Shown here piece after piece: positions 27,986 through 36,523 of a DNA stretch of 64,000 nt. Source of the DNA: Flammeovirga pectinis. Lineage in GTDB: Bacteria; Bacteroidota; Bacteroidia; Cytophagales; Flammeovirgaceae. Position 1 is the stretch's first letter; the number at the start of each line of letters is the position of its first letter. Location: assembly GCF_003970675.1 (NCBI RefSeq), contig NZ_CP034562.1:1922001-1986000 (forward strand), written 5' to 3'. A program made the position numbers and the translations under genes. The notes beneath the pieces are model-generated. The model did no database searches, was not told the DNA's origin, and worked only from the letters and a program-made list of their open reading frames with translations.

Positions 27986-28069
27986 TACCTTGGGTGGGAC
28001 TCGAACCCACACGAGCTTGCACTCACAAGATTTTGAGTCTAGCGCGTCTACCAATTCCGCCACCAAGGC
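27986..28069 (-). tRNA. tRNA-Leu(CAA), copy 4 in transcription order
   Basis: This 84-base class II tRNA has acceptor GCCTTGG paired with CCAAGGT, discriminator A, D-loop TTGGTAGACGC, anticodon loop CTCAAAA (anticodon CAA), a long variable arm and TTCGAGTCCC in the T arm. CCA is not encoded. It is identical to the copy at 28304-28387. Confidence 0.97.
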
Positions 28070-28087
28070 GAATATAAAAACAACTTG

Positions 28088-28171
28088 TACCTAGGGTGGG
28101 ACTCGAACCCACACGAAGTTTCCCTCACAAGATTTTGAGTCTAGCGTGTCTACCAATTCCACCACCTAGGC
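28088..28171 (-). tRNA. tRNA-Leu(CAA), copy 3, diverged
   Basis: This is an 84-base class II tRNA with acceptor GCCTAGG/CCTAGGT and anticodon CAA. It differs from the other three copies in the acceptor stem, the D arm and the variable arm, but pairing is preserved, so it looks functional. An 18-base spacer separates it from copy 4. Confidence 0.96.
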
Positions 28172-28199
28172 AGATGTTTTTATATTGCAATAAATAAAG

Positions 28200-28283
28200 T
28201 ACTTGAGGTGGGACTCGAACCCACACGAGCTTGCACTCACAAGATTTTGAGTCTAGCGCGTCTACCAATTCCGCCACTCAAGC
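28200..28283 (-). tRNA. tRNA-Leu(CAA), copy 2
   Basis: This is an 84-base class II tRNA with anticodon CAA. It matches the copies at 27986 and 28304 everywhere except the acceptor stem, which is GCTTGAG/CTCAAGT with compensating changes on both arms. Spacers are 28 bases to copy 3 and 20 bases to copy 1. Confidence 0.97.
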
Positions 28284-28303
28284 TTAAAATAAAAAAGAAA
28301 TAG

Positions 28304-28387
28304 TACCTTGGGTGGGACTCGAACCCACACGAGCTTGCACTCACAAGATTTTGAGTCTAGCGCGTCTACCAATTCCGCCACCAAGGC
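28304..28387 (-). tRNA. tRNA-Leu(CAA), copy 1
   Basis: This is an 84-base class II tRNA with acceptor GCCTTGG/CCAAGGT, anticodon CAA and an unencoded CCA. It is the first gene of the array and lies about 42 bases after a good promoter match. A short frame overlapping it reads like a typical translated tRNA-Leu and is not a gene. Confidence 0.97.
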
Positions 28388-28429
28388 ATTCTTCTTTATT
28401 TTCTTATTGCCTTCCGTTTGAAAGCGATG

Positions 28430-28461
28430 CAAATATGCATGGTTAAACATTAGAAAGCAAA
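28430..28461 (-). promoter_or_regulatory. Promoter of the tRNA-Leu array
   Basis: On the minus strand TTTG (28458-28461) is followed after 20 bases by CATATTTG (28430-28437), which misses the consensus TAnnTTTG only at its first base. The spacing is right for the Bacteroidota primary sigma factor, and the position suits a short leader before tRNA copy 1. Confidence 0.55.
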
Positions 28462-28535
28462 CAACTTTGATCGGTGTTGATCAATTGAATTATTAACTTT
28501 CTGAATTTAAGCACTAAATTATTTGTTTTTTTTTA

Positions 28536-29321
28536 TTAGAACCCCTCCTCTGCCACTTTTTCAGCTAATTTGAGTCTATATTCATGAGCAGTCATGTCTA
28601 TTTGAGTTGGTACAATACTTCCATAATTATTGTTAATTGCCCATTCATCAGTATCACTACCTGTATCTCTATTCACAAACTTACCTGTAAGCCATAAATA
28701 TTTTTTCCCTACAGGATTTACTCTTTCATCAAATTGTTCTTGCCATTTACCATCTGCTTGCCTGCAAACTTTCAATCCTTTAATTGGTTCTGTACCTATT
28801 TTAGGGAAGTTTACATTCCATGCAACACCTTTTGGCATTCCTTCTTTAAGAACTTTTTCTGCAATTTGCTTTACAAATGATCGAGTGTGCTCAAACTCTG
28901 CATCAAAACCATAATCACAAACACTAAAACCTATACTTGGCAAACCTTCTATTGCTGCTTCTAAAGCTGCAGACATTGTACCAGAATATAATACACTAAC
29001 AGAGGTATTACTACCATGATTTACCCCACTTACAACCAAATCCGGCAAAGTTTCTAAGATATGATTCTTTGCTAATTTCACACAATCCGCAGGTGTACCA
29101 GAACATTGGTAAGCACTAACATTCTCTTCAGGAAAGATATCCGAAGAATGGTATCTTAATGGGTCTTCTATTGTTATTGCATGCCCTTGCCCAGATTGTG
29201 GACTATCTGGAGCAACAACAACAACATCTCCTAACTCTTTCATTACACTCACTAAAAATTTAATCCCTTTTGATGTTATGCCATCATCATTAGCTATTAA
29301 TATAAGTGGTCTCTTTTTCAT
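28536..29321 (-). CDS. surE: 5'/3'-nucleotidase SurE
   Basis: This 261-residue protein is a metal-dependent phosphatase of nucleoside monophosphates in the stationary-phase survival family. IANDDGITSKGI gives the metal-binding Asp12-Asp13, and SGQGHAITI, CSGTPADCVKLA, VSGVNHGSN and YSGTMSAALEA complete the active site. Length is normal. It follows the secreted hypothetical gene on the same strand, but a terminator hairpin lies between them. Confidence 0.96.
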   Translation of the reverse strand: MKKRPLILIANDDGITSKGIKFLVSVMKELGDVVVVAPDSPQSGQGHAITIEDPLRYHSSDIFPEENVSAYQCSGTPADCVKLAKNHILETLPDLVVSGVNHGSNTSVSVLYSGTMSAALEAAIEGLPSIGFSVCDYGFDAEFEHTRSFVKQIAEKVLKEGMPKGVAWNVNFPKIGTEPIKGLKVCRQADGKWQEQFDERVNPVGKKYLWLTGKFVNRDTGSDTDEWAINNNYGSIVPTQIDMTAHEYRLKLAEKVAEEGF

Positions 29322-29343
29322 AATTAATTTAATTAAAAAGTAA

Positions 29344-29365
29344 AACGGGCTCCTAAAAGCCCGTT
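29344..29365 (-). terminator. Intrinsic terminator between the hypothetical gene and surE
   Basis: On the minus strand AACGGGCT pairs with AGCCCGTT around a six-base loop and is followed by a T-rich stretch (TTACTTTTT). It suggests that surE has its own promoter. Confidence 0.7.
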
Positions 29366-29398
29366 AATTATTATTTCCTTTATATGTAGTACCGTAAA

Positions 29399-30049
29399 TT
29401 AGTTCGCAACTTTTTTATCTTCTGCAAGAACATCATAGTACCTTACAATTTGCAAAAAGTCTTCACGATCTTTATAATCCAATTTATTTATTTTTATAAA
29501 TGCTTCAATCTTATCTTTGTATTTACCAAAATAAGCAAGCATTGTTTCTAATTTCCTTGTATCCACCTGTCGCATTTCAGCGTACATATCCATCAAATAA
29601 AAGTCATAAACTAGAATTTTTCTTCTTGTATTAAAGTTACTCCCCCAATATGGATCATAAGAAGTCTCAGATACTTCAGCAATTCTTTCTCTAGTAAATA
29701 ATATATATGGCTCTCCTTCTTCAAGTAATTCAAAGAAATGATTTTTCACATATCCTTTTGATCTTTTAAATGGTAAAGAATAAAATACCCTTTGCCTTTT
29801 AGTAAGCTTATCTAAAATTTCGAAAGAAGCTACATTTTGTGCTCCAAAAGATTTAATAACTCCATTAACAATAACTTGTATAGATTCTACTTCTTCTTCT
29901 AATGAATATTTAATTCTTCCTTTTAATGAGGAACCGTTTGTTAAATCTACCTCTCCTGCATGCCAAAATTCTGAAGGGAAATCTTGAGCAAAAGTAAAAA
30001 TTGGAAATAAAGTTATGATGAAGATACTTAGTGATTGTCTCAAATTCAT
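29399..30049 (-). CDS. Secreted protein of unknown function
   Basis: I do not recognise this 216-residue protein. It has a Sec signal (MNLRQSLSIFIITLFPIFTFAQ|D). The mature part starts with a beta-rich region (GEVDLTNGSSLKGRIKYSLEEEVESIQVIVNG), a layout common in Bacteroidota exported proteins, and becomes helical and charged towards the end. It is transcribed divergently from aceB and shares its upstream region with the AGCGAA operator cluster, so joint regulation is possible. A terminator follows before surE. Confidence 0.75.
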   Translation of the reverse strand: MNLRQSLSIFIITLFPIFTFAQDFPSEFWHAGEVDLTNGSSLKGRIKYSLEEEVESIQVIVNGVIKSFGAQNVASFEILDKLTKRQRVFYSLPFKRSKGYVKNHFFELLEEGEPYILFTRERIAEVSETSYDPYWGSNFNTRRKILVYDFYLMDMYAEMRQVDTRKLETMLAYFGKYKDKIEAFIKINKLDYKDREDFLQIVRYYDVLAEDKKVAN

Positions 30050-30168
30050 TCTGATAAAGTTTAATCAAATCAAATGCTTTTTATAAAAATACATCTTTTT
30101 TATTAGACTTAAAATTATAAGCTAAAATTCTTTTTTCACTCAAAAATTGGTGACTCAAATCATATTTG

Positions 30169-30340
30169 TTAGCGAATTTAAAAAAATTAGCGAAATTTCG
30201 CTAATTTTTTTATATCAATATAATTACATTATTAATCTCTTTTAATTCACTTTAAACAACTTTCATATCAATATTTTCACATTCATTATATTTGAATGAT
30301 TATTCACTAGCGAATTTTCGCTTTTTTTATTCAATTCGCT
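30169..30340. promoter_or_regulatory. Operator array of AGCGAA/TTCGCT palindromes
   Basis: Six AGCGAA half-sites occur in about 170 bases. There is a single at 30171-30176 and a facing pair in a 34-bp perfect palindrome at 30179-30212 (core AGCGAAATTTCGCT). A second pair lies at 30309-30322 (AGCGAATTTTCGCT) and a single TTCGCT at 30335-30340. The downstream sites sit immediately before the -7 element of aceB. The large palindrome could also act as a terminator-like hairpin, but the repeated core argues for protein binding. Confidence 0.6.
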
Positions 30341-30345
30341 TTCAC

Positions 30346-30353
30346 TAACTTTG
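30346..30353 (+). promoter_or_regulatory. Candidate -7 element for aceBA
   Basis: TAACTTTG fits TAnnTTTG. The -33 region is a T-run without TTTG and is covered by AGCGAA sites, as expected for a promoter controlled by a bound regulator. The start of transcription would fall about 25-30 bases before the aceB ATG. Confidence 0.45.
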
Positions 30354-30388
30354 GATTATCAATCACCCGGACATTAACTTTAAATACT

Positions 30389-31993
30389 ATGAGAGGACAA
30401 CACATTACTCAGATAGAAAACTTAGAAATTAGAGGCTTGATTTCTAATGAGTTCGACCAAATCTTAACTCCAGAGGCTTTAGAGTTCGTCGTACAACTTC
30501 ATAAAAAATTTGCTAAGCGTAGAGCTGCTCTATTAGAAGCAAGAAAAAGAAGACAAGAAAGTATTGATGAGGGTAAAATGCCCAACTTTCTAGCTGAAAC
30601 AGCATACATTAGAAACAGCGAATGGACTGTTGCTGATGTGAAAGAAGATCTAAAAGACCGTCGTGTAGAAATTACTGGACCGGTTGATCGTAAAATGATC
30701 ATCAATGCCTTAAATAGTGGTGCAAATGTTTTTATGGCTGATTTTGAAGATGCAAACTCTCCTACTTGGGAAAACAATATTCAAGGTCAGATTAACTTAA
30801 GAGATGCGAATAAAAAAACCATTTCTTTTGAAAATTTAAAGAATGGAAAAACGTATTCTTTAAATGAGAAAACAGCAACATTAATGGTACGTCCTAGAGG
30901 GTGGCATTTAGAAGAAAAACATATTTTAATTGATGGTAAACCTGCCTTAGGAGGTTTGGTTGATTTCGGTTTATATTTCTTCCATAATGCAAAAGAATTA
31001 ATAAAAAGAGGAAGTGCTCCATACTTCTACTTACCTAAAATTGAAAGTCATTTAGAAGCTCGTTTATGGAATGACATTTTTGTTTTTGCTCAACAGGAAA
31101 TGAATATTCCTCAAGGTAGCATTAAGGCAACTGTACTTATAGAGACTATTCTTGCTGCCTTTGAAATGGATGAAATTTTATATGCTTTAAAAGAACATTC
31201 TGCTGGCCTTAATTGCGGTAGGTGGGATTATATATTCTCGTACATCAAAAAGTTTAGAAATGATCCTAAGTTTATAATGCCTAATAGAGATCAAGTAACG
31301 ATGAAAGTTCATTTTATGAAATCATACTATGAGTTACTAATTCAAACTTGTCATAAAAGAAAAGCATTTGCAATGGGTGGCATGGCTGCACAAATTCCAA
31401 TTAAAAATGATGCTAAAGCAAATCAGAAGGCAATAGATAAAGTTGCTAAAGATAAAACAAGAGAAGCACTTGCTGGTCATGATGGTACTTGGGTAGCTCA
31501 CCCTGGTTTAGTAGCCACAGCAAAAGAAGTTTTTGATCGTTATATGGGTAATCCAAATAATATTGATAAACCAATCACTTTCAAGAAAATCACTGCAGAA
31601 GATCTTTTAAAAGTACCCACTGGTGACATTACATTAGAGGGATTGAAAAACAATATAGATGTTGGTATTCAATACATTGCTAGATGGTTAGATGGCCAAG
31701 GAGCTGTACCTATCTATAACTTAATGGAAGATGCCGCTACTGCAGAAATTTCTAGAACACAAGTTTGGCAATGGATTCAGCATCAGGCTAAAATGGCTGA
31801 CGGCACTCCTATTACAAAGGAATTATACCAATCATTAATTCCAGAAGTTATGGAAACAATCAAAAACTACGTTGGTGAAGAAACTTATCAGCAAGGAAAA
31901 TATAACGAAGCATTTGAAATTTTTGATATGCTTGTTACTAAAGATGAATTTATAGAGTTCTTAACACTTCCTGCATACGCACATATAGGATAA
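30389..31993 (+). CDS. aceB: Malate synthase A
   Basis: This 534-residue enzyme condenses glyoxylate with acetyl-CoA to malate, the second step of the glyoxylate shunt. It belongs to the A type (about 530 residues). It carries PRGWHLEEKH, FYLPKIESHLEARLWNDIF, the family signature KEHSAGLNCGRWDYIFSYIK and GKYNEAFEIFDMLV near the end. aceA follows 81 bases downstream on the same strand, so the pair forms the shunt operon, needed for growth on acetate or fatty acids. The operator array upstream suggests carbon-source control. Confidence 0.97.
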   Translation: MRGQHITQIENLEIRGLISNEFDQILTPEALEFVVQLHKKFAKRRAALLEARKRRQESIDEGKMPNFLAETAYIRNSEWTVADVKEDLKDRRVEITGPVDRKMIINALNSGANVFMADFEDANSPTWENNIQGQINLRDANKKTISFENLKNGKTYSLNEKTATLMVRPRGWHLEEKHILIDGKPALGGLVDFGLYFFHNAKELIKRGSAPYFYLPKIESHLEARLWNDIFVFAQQEMNIPQGSIKATVLIETILAAFEMDEILYALKEHSAGLNCGRWDYIFSYIKKFRNDPKFIMPNRDQVTMKVHFMKSYYELLIQTCHKRKAFAMGGMAAQIPIKNDAKANQKAIDKVAKDKTREALAGHDGTWVAHPGLVATAKEVFDRYMGNPNNIDKPITFKKITAEDLLKVPTGDITLEGLKNNIDVGIQYIARWLDGQGAVPIYNLMEDAATAEISRTQVWQWIQHQAKMADGTPITKELYQSLIPEVMETIKNYVGEETYQQGKYNEAFEIFDMLVTKDEFIEFLTLPAYAHIG

Positions 31994-32001
31994 ATAAAAA
32001 A

Positions 32002-32031
32002 GGGGCATCTCAACTGCAATTGATTTGCCCC
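32002..32031 (+). other. Intercistronic hairpin between aceB and aceA
   Basis: GGGGCA (32002-32007) pairs with TGCCCC (32026-32031), with a further TCAA/TTGA pairing inside. There is no T tract on the + side, so it is not a standard terminator for aceB; read on the minus strand it does have one. It may protect or attenuate the message and set the aceB:aceA ratio. Confidence 0.5.
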
Positions 32032-32074
32032 ACCAATGAATTACACATTAGTTTACACACAAATTTACAAGAAA

Positions 32075-33349
32075 ATGACAAAGCAAGAAAGAATTGAAGC
32101 GTTAAAAAAAGAATGGGCAACTAATCCAAGATGGGAAAATATTGAACGCCCTTATGATGCTGAGGAAGTAATTAAACTACAAGGCAATGTCATTATCGAG
32201 CATTCTTTAGCAAAACAAGGAGCTGAAAAATTTTGGAAGGGACTTCATTCAGAACACTTTATAGCTGGTCTTGGTGCTTTAACGGGCAACCAAGCAATTC
32301 AAGAAGTAGAAGCCGGTTTAAATGCTATTTACTTAAGTGGATGGCAAGTTGCTGCTGATGCAAATTTAGCAGGACAAATGTACCCAGATCAATCTTTATA
32401 CCCTGCCGATTCTGTTCCTAAAGTTGTTGCAAGAATTAATAATGCACTTCGTCGTGCTGACCAAATTCAGTCTGTTGCTGATAAAGATGATACAGATTAT
32501 ATGGTTCCTATTATTGCTGACGCTGAAGCAGGTTTTGGAGGTAATTTAAACGCCTTCGAATTAATGAAAATGATGATCGAATCTGGTGCATCTGGTGTTC
32601 ACTTTGAGGACCAATTATCTTCTGCAAAAAAATGCGGTCATTTAGGTGGTAAAGTATTAGTACCTACGCAAGAGGCTATTAATAAATTAGTTGCTGCACG
32701 TTTAGCTGCTGATGTTTGTGGAACTCAAACATTAATTATTGCAAGAACAGATGCAGATGCAGCAAACTTAATTACAAGTGATATAGATCCAAGAGACACA
32801 GAGTTTATTCATGGAAAAAGAACTTCTGAAGGCTTCTATGAAGTAAAAAATGGATTAGACCAAGCCATTTCTAGAGGGTTATCTTATGCTCCATATGCTG
32901 ATTTGATCTGGTGTGAAACTTCTCATCCAGACCTAGGTGAAGCTAGAAGATTTGCAGATGCTATTCATGCAAAATTCCCAGGGAAAATGTTAGCATACAA
33001 TTGTTCTCCTTCATTTAATTGGGCATCTAAGTTAACAGAGAAAGAGATGGAAACTTTCAGAGAAAATCTTGCTGACATGGGGTATAAATTCCAATTTATT
33101 ACACTTGCAGGATTCCATGCATTGAACACAAGTATGTTCGAATTGGCAAAAGCGTACAAAGAAAGAGGTATGGCTGGCTACTCGAAACTACAGGAAAAAG
33201 AATTTTCTTTACAAGCAGACGGCTTCAGAGCAGTTAAACACCAAGCCTTTGTTGGCACTACTTACTTCGATGCTGTACAAAATACAGTAACTGCAGGGAC
33301 TTCATCGACAACTGCAATGGAAGGAAGTACGGAAACGGCTCAATTCTAA
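32075..33349 (+). CDS. aceA: Isocitrate lyase
   Basis: This 424-residue enzyme splits isocitrate into glyoxylate and succinate, the first step of the glyoxylate shunt. The active-site loop [14 protein letters not shown] with the catalytic Cys is intact, as are [23 protein letters not shown] and the C-terminal FAGTTYFD-like [11 protein letters not shown]. The family begins near [14 protein letters not shown], so I start at 32075 rather than at an ATG 39 bases upstream. It is the second gene of the aceBA unit and ends before a strong terminator. Confidence 0.97.
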   Translation: MTKQERIEALKKEWATNPRWENIERPYDAEEVIKLQGNVIIEHSLAKQGAEKFWKGLHSEHFIAGLGALTGNQAIQEVEAGLNAIYLSGWQVAADANLAGQMYPDQSLYPADSVPKVVARINNALRRADQIQSVADKDDTDYMVPIIADAEAGFGGNLNAFELMKMMIESGASGVHFEDQLSSAKKCGHLGGKVLVPTQEAINKLVAARLAADVCGTQTLIIARTDADAANLITSDIDPRDTEFIHGKRTSEGFYEVKNGLDQAISRGLSYAPYADLIWCETSHPDLGEARRFADAIHAKFPGKMLAYNCSPSFNWASKLTEKEMETFRENLADMGYKFQFITLAGFHALNTSMFELAKAYKERGMAGYSKLQEKEFSLQADGFRAVKHQAFVGTTYFDAVQNTVTAGTSSTTAMEGSTETAQF

Positions 33350-33377
33350 ATGTAATTTTATATATGGTTACCAAAAC

Positions 33378-33412
33378 AAAAAACTTCACTGCGCTTGCAG
33401 TGAAGTTTTTTT
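33378..33412. terminator. Intrinsic terminator after aceA
   Basis: A perfect stem of AAAAAACTTCACTGC and GCAGTGAAGTTTTTT closes on a GCTT loop. It overlaps the stop codon of the convergent gene at 33411 and can work in both directions. Confidence 0.9.
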
Positions 33413-34565
33413 AGTGATCTTCGAGAAAGTTATCTGGAAGGTCTTTTATCTCTTGCTCGGTAGTATATTCCAAGCCGTTTACATAAATAGCACCTCCTGT
33501 TAGTATTGCCAAACTTTTATAATCAATTAATATTTTTGGAACACCTGCTTTATTAAATTCAGCCTTATTCAAAATAATATGAATTGGTTTACTTAATTGT
33601 GAAAGCAGTGATATATCCCTTATCTCAGAATCATTATCAGCAATTAAAATAAATGTTGCTGCATCTGGAAAGTTTTCTTGAGCATAAATTAAAGCTTCTA
33701 AGTCATTTTCAGGAAGGTCACCTCCATCTCCTTTTTGCTTCACTTTTTGCATTAAATTCATGACGGGCATTACTTTACTATCATGAATTCCGTAAACACC
33801 TCCAGTTTTACCAATTTCTTTGTGTTGGCTCATTTTGGCATCGCCATCATTAAAAAATACAAATCCATTTACTTGATCTTGTGCTCTCTCTTTCATTAAC
33901 CAAGATAACAGATCAATTGTATAAGGATACATACTTCCTGTCCAATCACTTATAACAACAGCTTTATTCCACTCCTCCCTATGTTTATTAAACACATCAG
34001 AAGTAAAGGATTCAACCTCATCGTCGAGCTTTAATTTTTGCTTAACTAAATGGTCAAATTTATGGTCTATTGTCTTCTTTCTCTTTATTTCTTTCTCTGG
34101 AGATAATTCTTTTCGAGGGTGTTTTTTATAGTACACCACAATACCATGAAAGAGGTTTTCAAAATCAATTTTGAATGTCCCTTTTGTTTGTTTAATAATT
34201 CTCCACCGTATTACTGGATCATCAATAGCACCATCAAACCATTCCGAAAAAGCATCAATTCTTGCTGTATTTAAAACAGAAAAATCAAAATCTTTAGGGT
34301 GATTTGTATACACTAAGAGAACACTATCAATTTGTAAACGACTAATTTCTTCTGCTTCAGGTAATTTATTTATTTCTGATTGTCCATAAGACATTGGTAA
34401 CGTAAAGAAATGTTTTGTTGAATCAATTTGTAAATGATCTACACTTCTATATGCCGCCTTAAAATAAACACGCTCAGCAGTTTGAGCATTTGATTGTTCA
34501 GTTATTAAAAATAATAAACTGAAAAAAACTATTAACCATTTGCAATCTCGTCTAACTCCATCCAT
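33411..34565 (-). CDS. Secreted protein with vWA-like MIDAS motif
   Basis: This 384-residue protein has a Sec signal (WLIVFFSLLFLITEQSNAQ, cleavage near 28). Residues about 200-370 look like a von Willebrand A-type fold: the strand AVVISDWTGS (Asp207, Thr209, Ser211 in the DxTxS/DxSxS position), NGFVFFNDGDAKM, then GDGGDLPENDLEALIYA and ATFILIADNDSEIRD. The N-terminal 170 residues are unassigned. vWA domains bind proteins through a metal ion, but the partner here is unknown. The start overlaps the end of the ABC-F gene by 34 bases, so the two are translationally linked although one product is cytoplasmic and the other exported. The family label is an inference from motifs. Confidence 0.7.
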   Translation of the reverse strand: MDGVRRDCKWLIVFFSLLFLITEQSNAQTAERVYFKAAYRSVDHLQIDSTKHFFTLPMSYGQSEINKLPEAEEISRLQIDSVLLVYTNHPKDFDFSVLNTARIDAFSEWFDGAIDDPVIRWRIIKQTKGTFKIDFENLFHGIVVYYKKHPRKELSPEKEIKRKKTIDHKFDHLVKQKLKLDDEVESFTSDVFNKHREEWNKAVVISDWTGSMYPYTIDLLSWLMKERAQDQVNGFVFFNDGDAKMSQHKEIGKTGGVYGIHDSKVMPVMNLMQKVKQKGDGGDLPENDLEALIYAQENFPDAATFILIADNDSEIRDISLLSQLSKPIHIILNKAEFNKAGVPKILIDYKSLAILTGGAIYVNGLEYTTEQEIKDLPDNFLEDH

Positions 34566-36436
34566 CGCATCATCTTCTCATCTGCATCTTCCATAACCTT
34601 ACCGAGACGTTCAGAAATTTCTCTTATTTCGTTGGCTTCAGTAACAGATCCGTCAGATAATTTTGCTTCTATTGTTTCCTTTTCAGTTTCAAGTACTTCA
34701 ATTTCACCTTCAAGCGTTTCATACTCCATTTTCTCTTTATAAGAAAGCTTTTTTGTAGACGTTTTTGGTTGTACTTTTTTCTCTAACTGTTGCTTACGAT
34801 CTTTTTCTTCTTTAACTGCAATTTTTCTAAGACGTTCTTGTTCGTCTACATATTCTCTATATTCTGAATATTTGCCATTAAAATCTTTGATCTTACCCTC
34901 GCCTTCAAAAACAAATAAGTGATCTACCAATTTGTCCATAAAATAACGGTCGTGAGTAACAACAATCACGCAACCTTGAAACTCTTCCAAAAAGTCTTCC
35001 AAAACACTCAATGTTGCCAAATCAAGATCGTTTGTTGGCTCATCAAGTATTAAAAAGTTAGGATTAGTTAGTAAAATCGTACATAAATAAAGTCTTTTTC
35101 GTTCTCCACCACTTAAAGTAGAAACAAAAGAATGTTGTTGTTCAGGTTCAAATAAGAAGCGTTGTAATAGTTGCGATGGTGTTAAACTAGAACCATCAGA
35201 CATTGTATGATCTTCTGTTATATCCCTTACAATATCAATAACTTTTGCGTTCTCATCAAAAGACAAACCACTTTGAGTATAATACCCATAAACAATTGTC
35301 TCTCCTTTTGTAATATCACCAGCATCAATACCTTCTGTACCTGTAACCATGTTCAAGAAAGTAGACTTCCCTACACCGTTATCGCCAACAATACCCACTC
35401 TTTCTCTACGTTTAAAAACATAAGAGAAATCCTCTACAATTTTTTTATCGCCAAAAGATTTATAGACATCTTCAAATTCAAGAATCTTTCTTCCTAAACG
35501 AGACATATTAACAGCAATCTCTGCTTTTTCTTCTTTTTTACCGCTACTGGCCTTCTTTTTTAAATCCTGAAAAGCATCCATTCTATATTTCTGCTTTGTT
35601 CCACGAGCTTTTGGCATTCTTCGTACCCAATCTAACTCCTTTCTCATCAGGTTTTTAGCCTTATCTACACTTGCTGCTTCGTTGGCTTCACGTTCTGCTT
35701 TCTTCTCAACAAAGTAAGAGTAATTACCTTTATGTGTATATATTGTACTATCTGTTAACTCAATAATTTCGTTACAGATTCTATCTAAGAAATACCTATC
35801 GTGAGTTACTAATAACAAAGATAAACGTGACCTAGTTAAATATTCTTCTAACCACTCAATCATATCTAAATCAAGGTGGTTGGTAGGCTCATCAAGAATT
35901 AAGAGATTAGGTTCCTCGATTAATATTTTACTTAAAGCTACTCGTTTTTTTTGCCCACCAGATAGTGACTTCATTGGAGCAGAAAGGTCTTCGATTTTAA
36001 AAGCAGTAAGAATTTGTTTTACACGAGCTTCTGCATCCCAAGCTTTTAGCTCTTCCATTTTAGCAGTTGCCTTATCCAATCTTTTTAAAACCTGTTCAGA
36101 ATAATCTTTAGACGAATCTGCTAATGCCTCTTCGTAATTTCTTACAGCTCCCAAAATTGGTGAATCGCTTGACAATACATAATCTAAAACAGACTGATGA
36201 GGATCAAAAGCTGGGTCTTGCTCTAATAATCCAACAGTAACATCTTTGTTAATGGCAATAGCACCGCCATCTAGTGGCTCCTTACCAACAATAGAGTTAA
36301 GTAAGGTTGATTTACCTCCTCCATTTTTAGCTACTAAAGCAACTTTCTGTCCCTGTTGAATACCAAAACTTATATTTTCAAAAAGAGGTTTTTCTCCCCA
36401 ATATTTTGTCGCGTTATCTACGGATATTAAATTCAT
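34532..36436 (-). CDS. ABC-F family ATPase (Uup-like)
   Basis: This 634-residue protein has two ABC ATPase domains and no membrane segments. Walker A motifs are NGGGKSTLL (about 38-46) and GDNGVGKSTFLN (about 352). LSGGQKKRVALSK and LSGGERKRLYL are the signature motifs, and both Walker B regions read LLILDEPTNHLDL or FLILDEPTNDLDL. A linker and a C-terminal coiled coil (about 560-630, rich in Glu and Lys) resemble Uup. ABC-F proteins act on ribosomes or, for Uup, on branched DNA and ribosome function. The vWA-like gene overlaps its 3' end; the OmpA-type gene is 87 bases upstream. CAAAAATA at 36459-36466 is a possible -7 element on the minus strand. Confidence 0.93.
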   Translation of the reverse strand: MNLISVDNATKYWGEKPLFENISFGIQQGQKVALVAKNGGGKSTLLNSIVGKEPLDGGAIAINKDVTVGLLEQDPAFDPHQSVLDYVLSSDSPILGAVRNYEEALADSSKDYSEQVLKRLDKATAKMEELKAWDAEARVKQILTAFKIEDLSAPMKSLSGGQKKRVALSKILIEEPNLLILDEPTNHLDLDMIEWLEEYLTRSRLSLLLVTHDRYFLDRICNEIIELTDSTIYTHKGNYSYFVEKKAEREANEAASVDKAKNLMRKELDWVRRMPKARGTKQKYRMDAFQDLKKKASSGKKEEKAEIAVNMSRLGRKILEFEDVYKSFGDKKIVEDFSYVFKRRERVGIVGDNGVGKSTFLNMVTGTEGIDAGDITKGETIVYGYYTQSGLSFDENAKVIDIVRDITEDHTMSDGSSLTPSQLLQRFLFEPEQQHSFVSTLSGGERKRLYLCTILLTNPNFLILDEPTNDLDLATLSVLEDFLEEFQGCVIVVTHDRYFMDKLVDHLFVFEGEGKIKDFNGKYSEYREYVDEQERLRKIAVKEEKDRKQQLEKKVQPKTSTKKLSYKEKMEYETLEGEIEVLETEKETIEAKLSDGSVTEANEIREISERLGKVMEDADEKMMRWMELDEIANG

Positions 36437-36523
36437 CGTCTGTTTTTTAATTGAATCGCAAAAATAGGTGTTTTAATCAGATAAAATGAGTTGATCTACT
36501 CAGATTGACAAAAATTATCCTTA

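Larger units (their letters stand above)
30050..30388. other. Divergent regulatory region upstream of aceB
   Basis: These 339 bases hold no gene. They contain the AGCGAA/TTCGCT site cluster described separately and a -7-like element for aceB. The part between about 30215 and 30300 shows nothing recognisable. Confidence 0.6.

Noticed and set aside
28262-28450. A 62-codon frame on the minus strand reading LVAELVDALDSKSCECKLVW
   Set aside because: This is the usual false translation of a tRNA-Leu gene and its flank (copy 1 of the array).
30179-30212. The 34-bp palindrome as the terminator of the gene at 29399-30049
   Set aside because: It lies upstream of that gene, not downstream, and its AGCGAA core is repeated at other sites in the same region, so an operator fits better.
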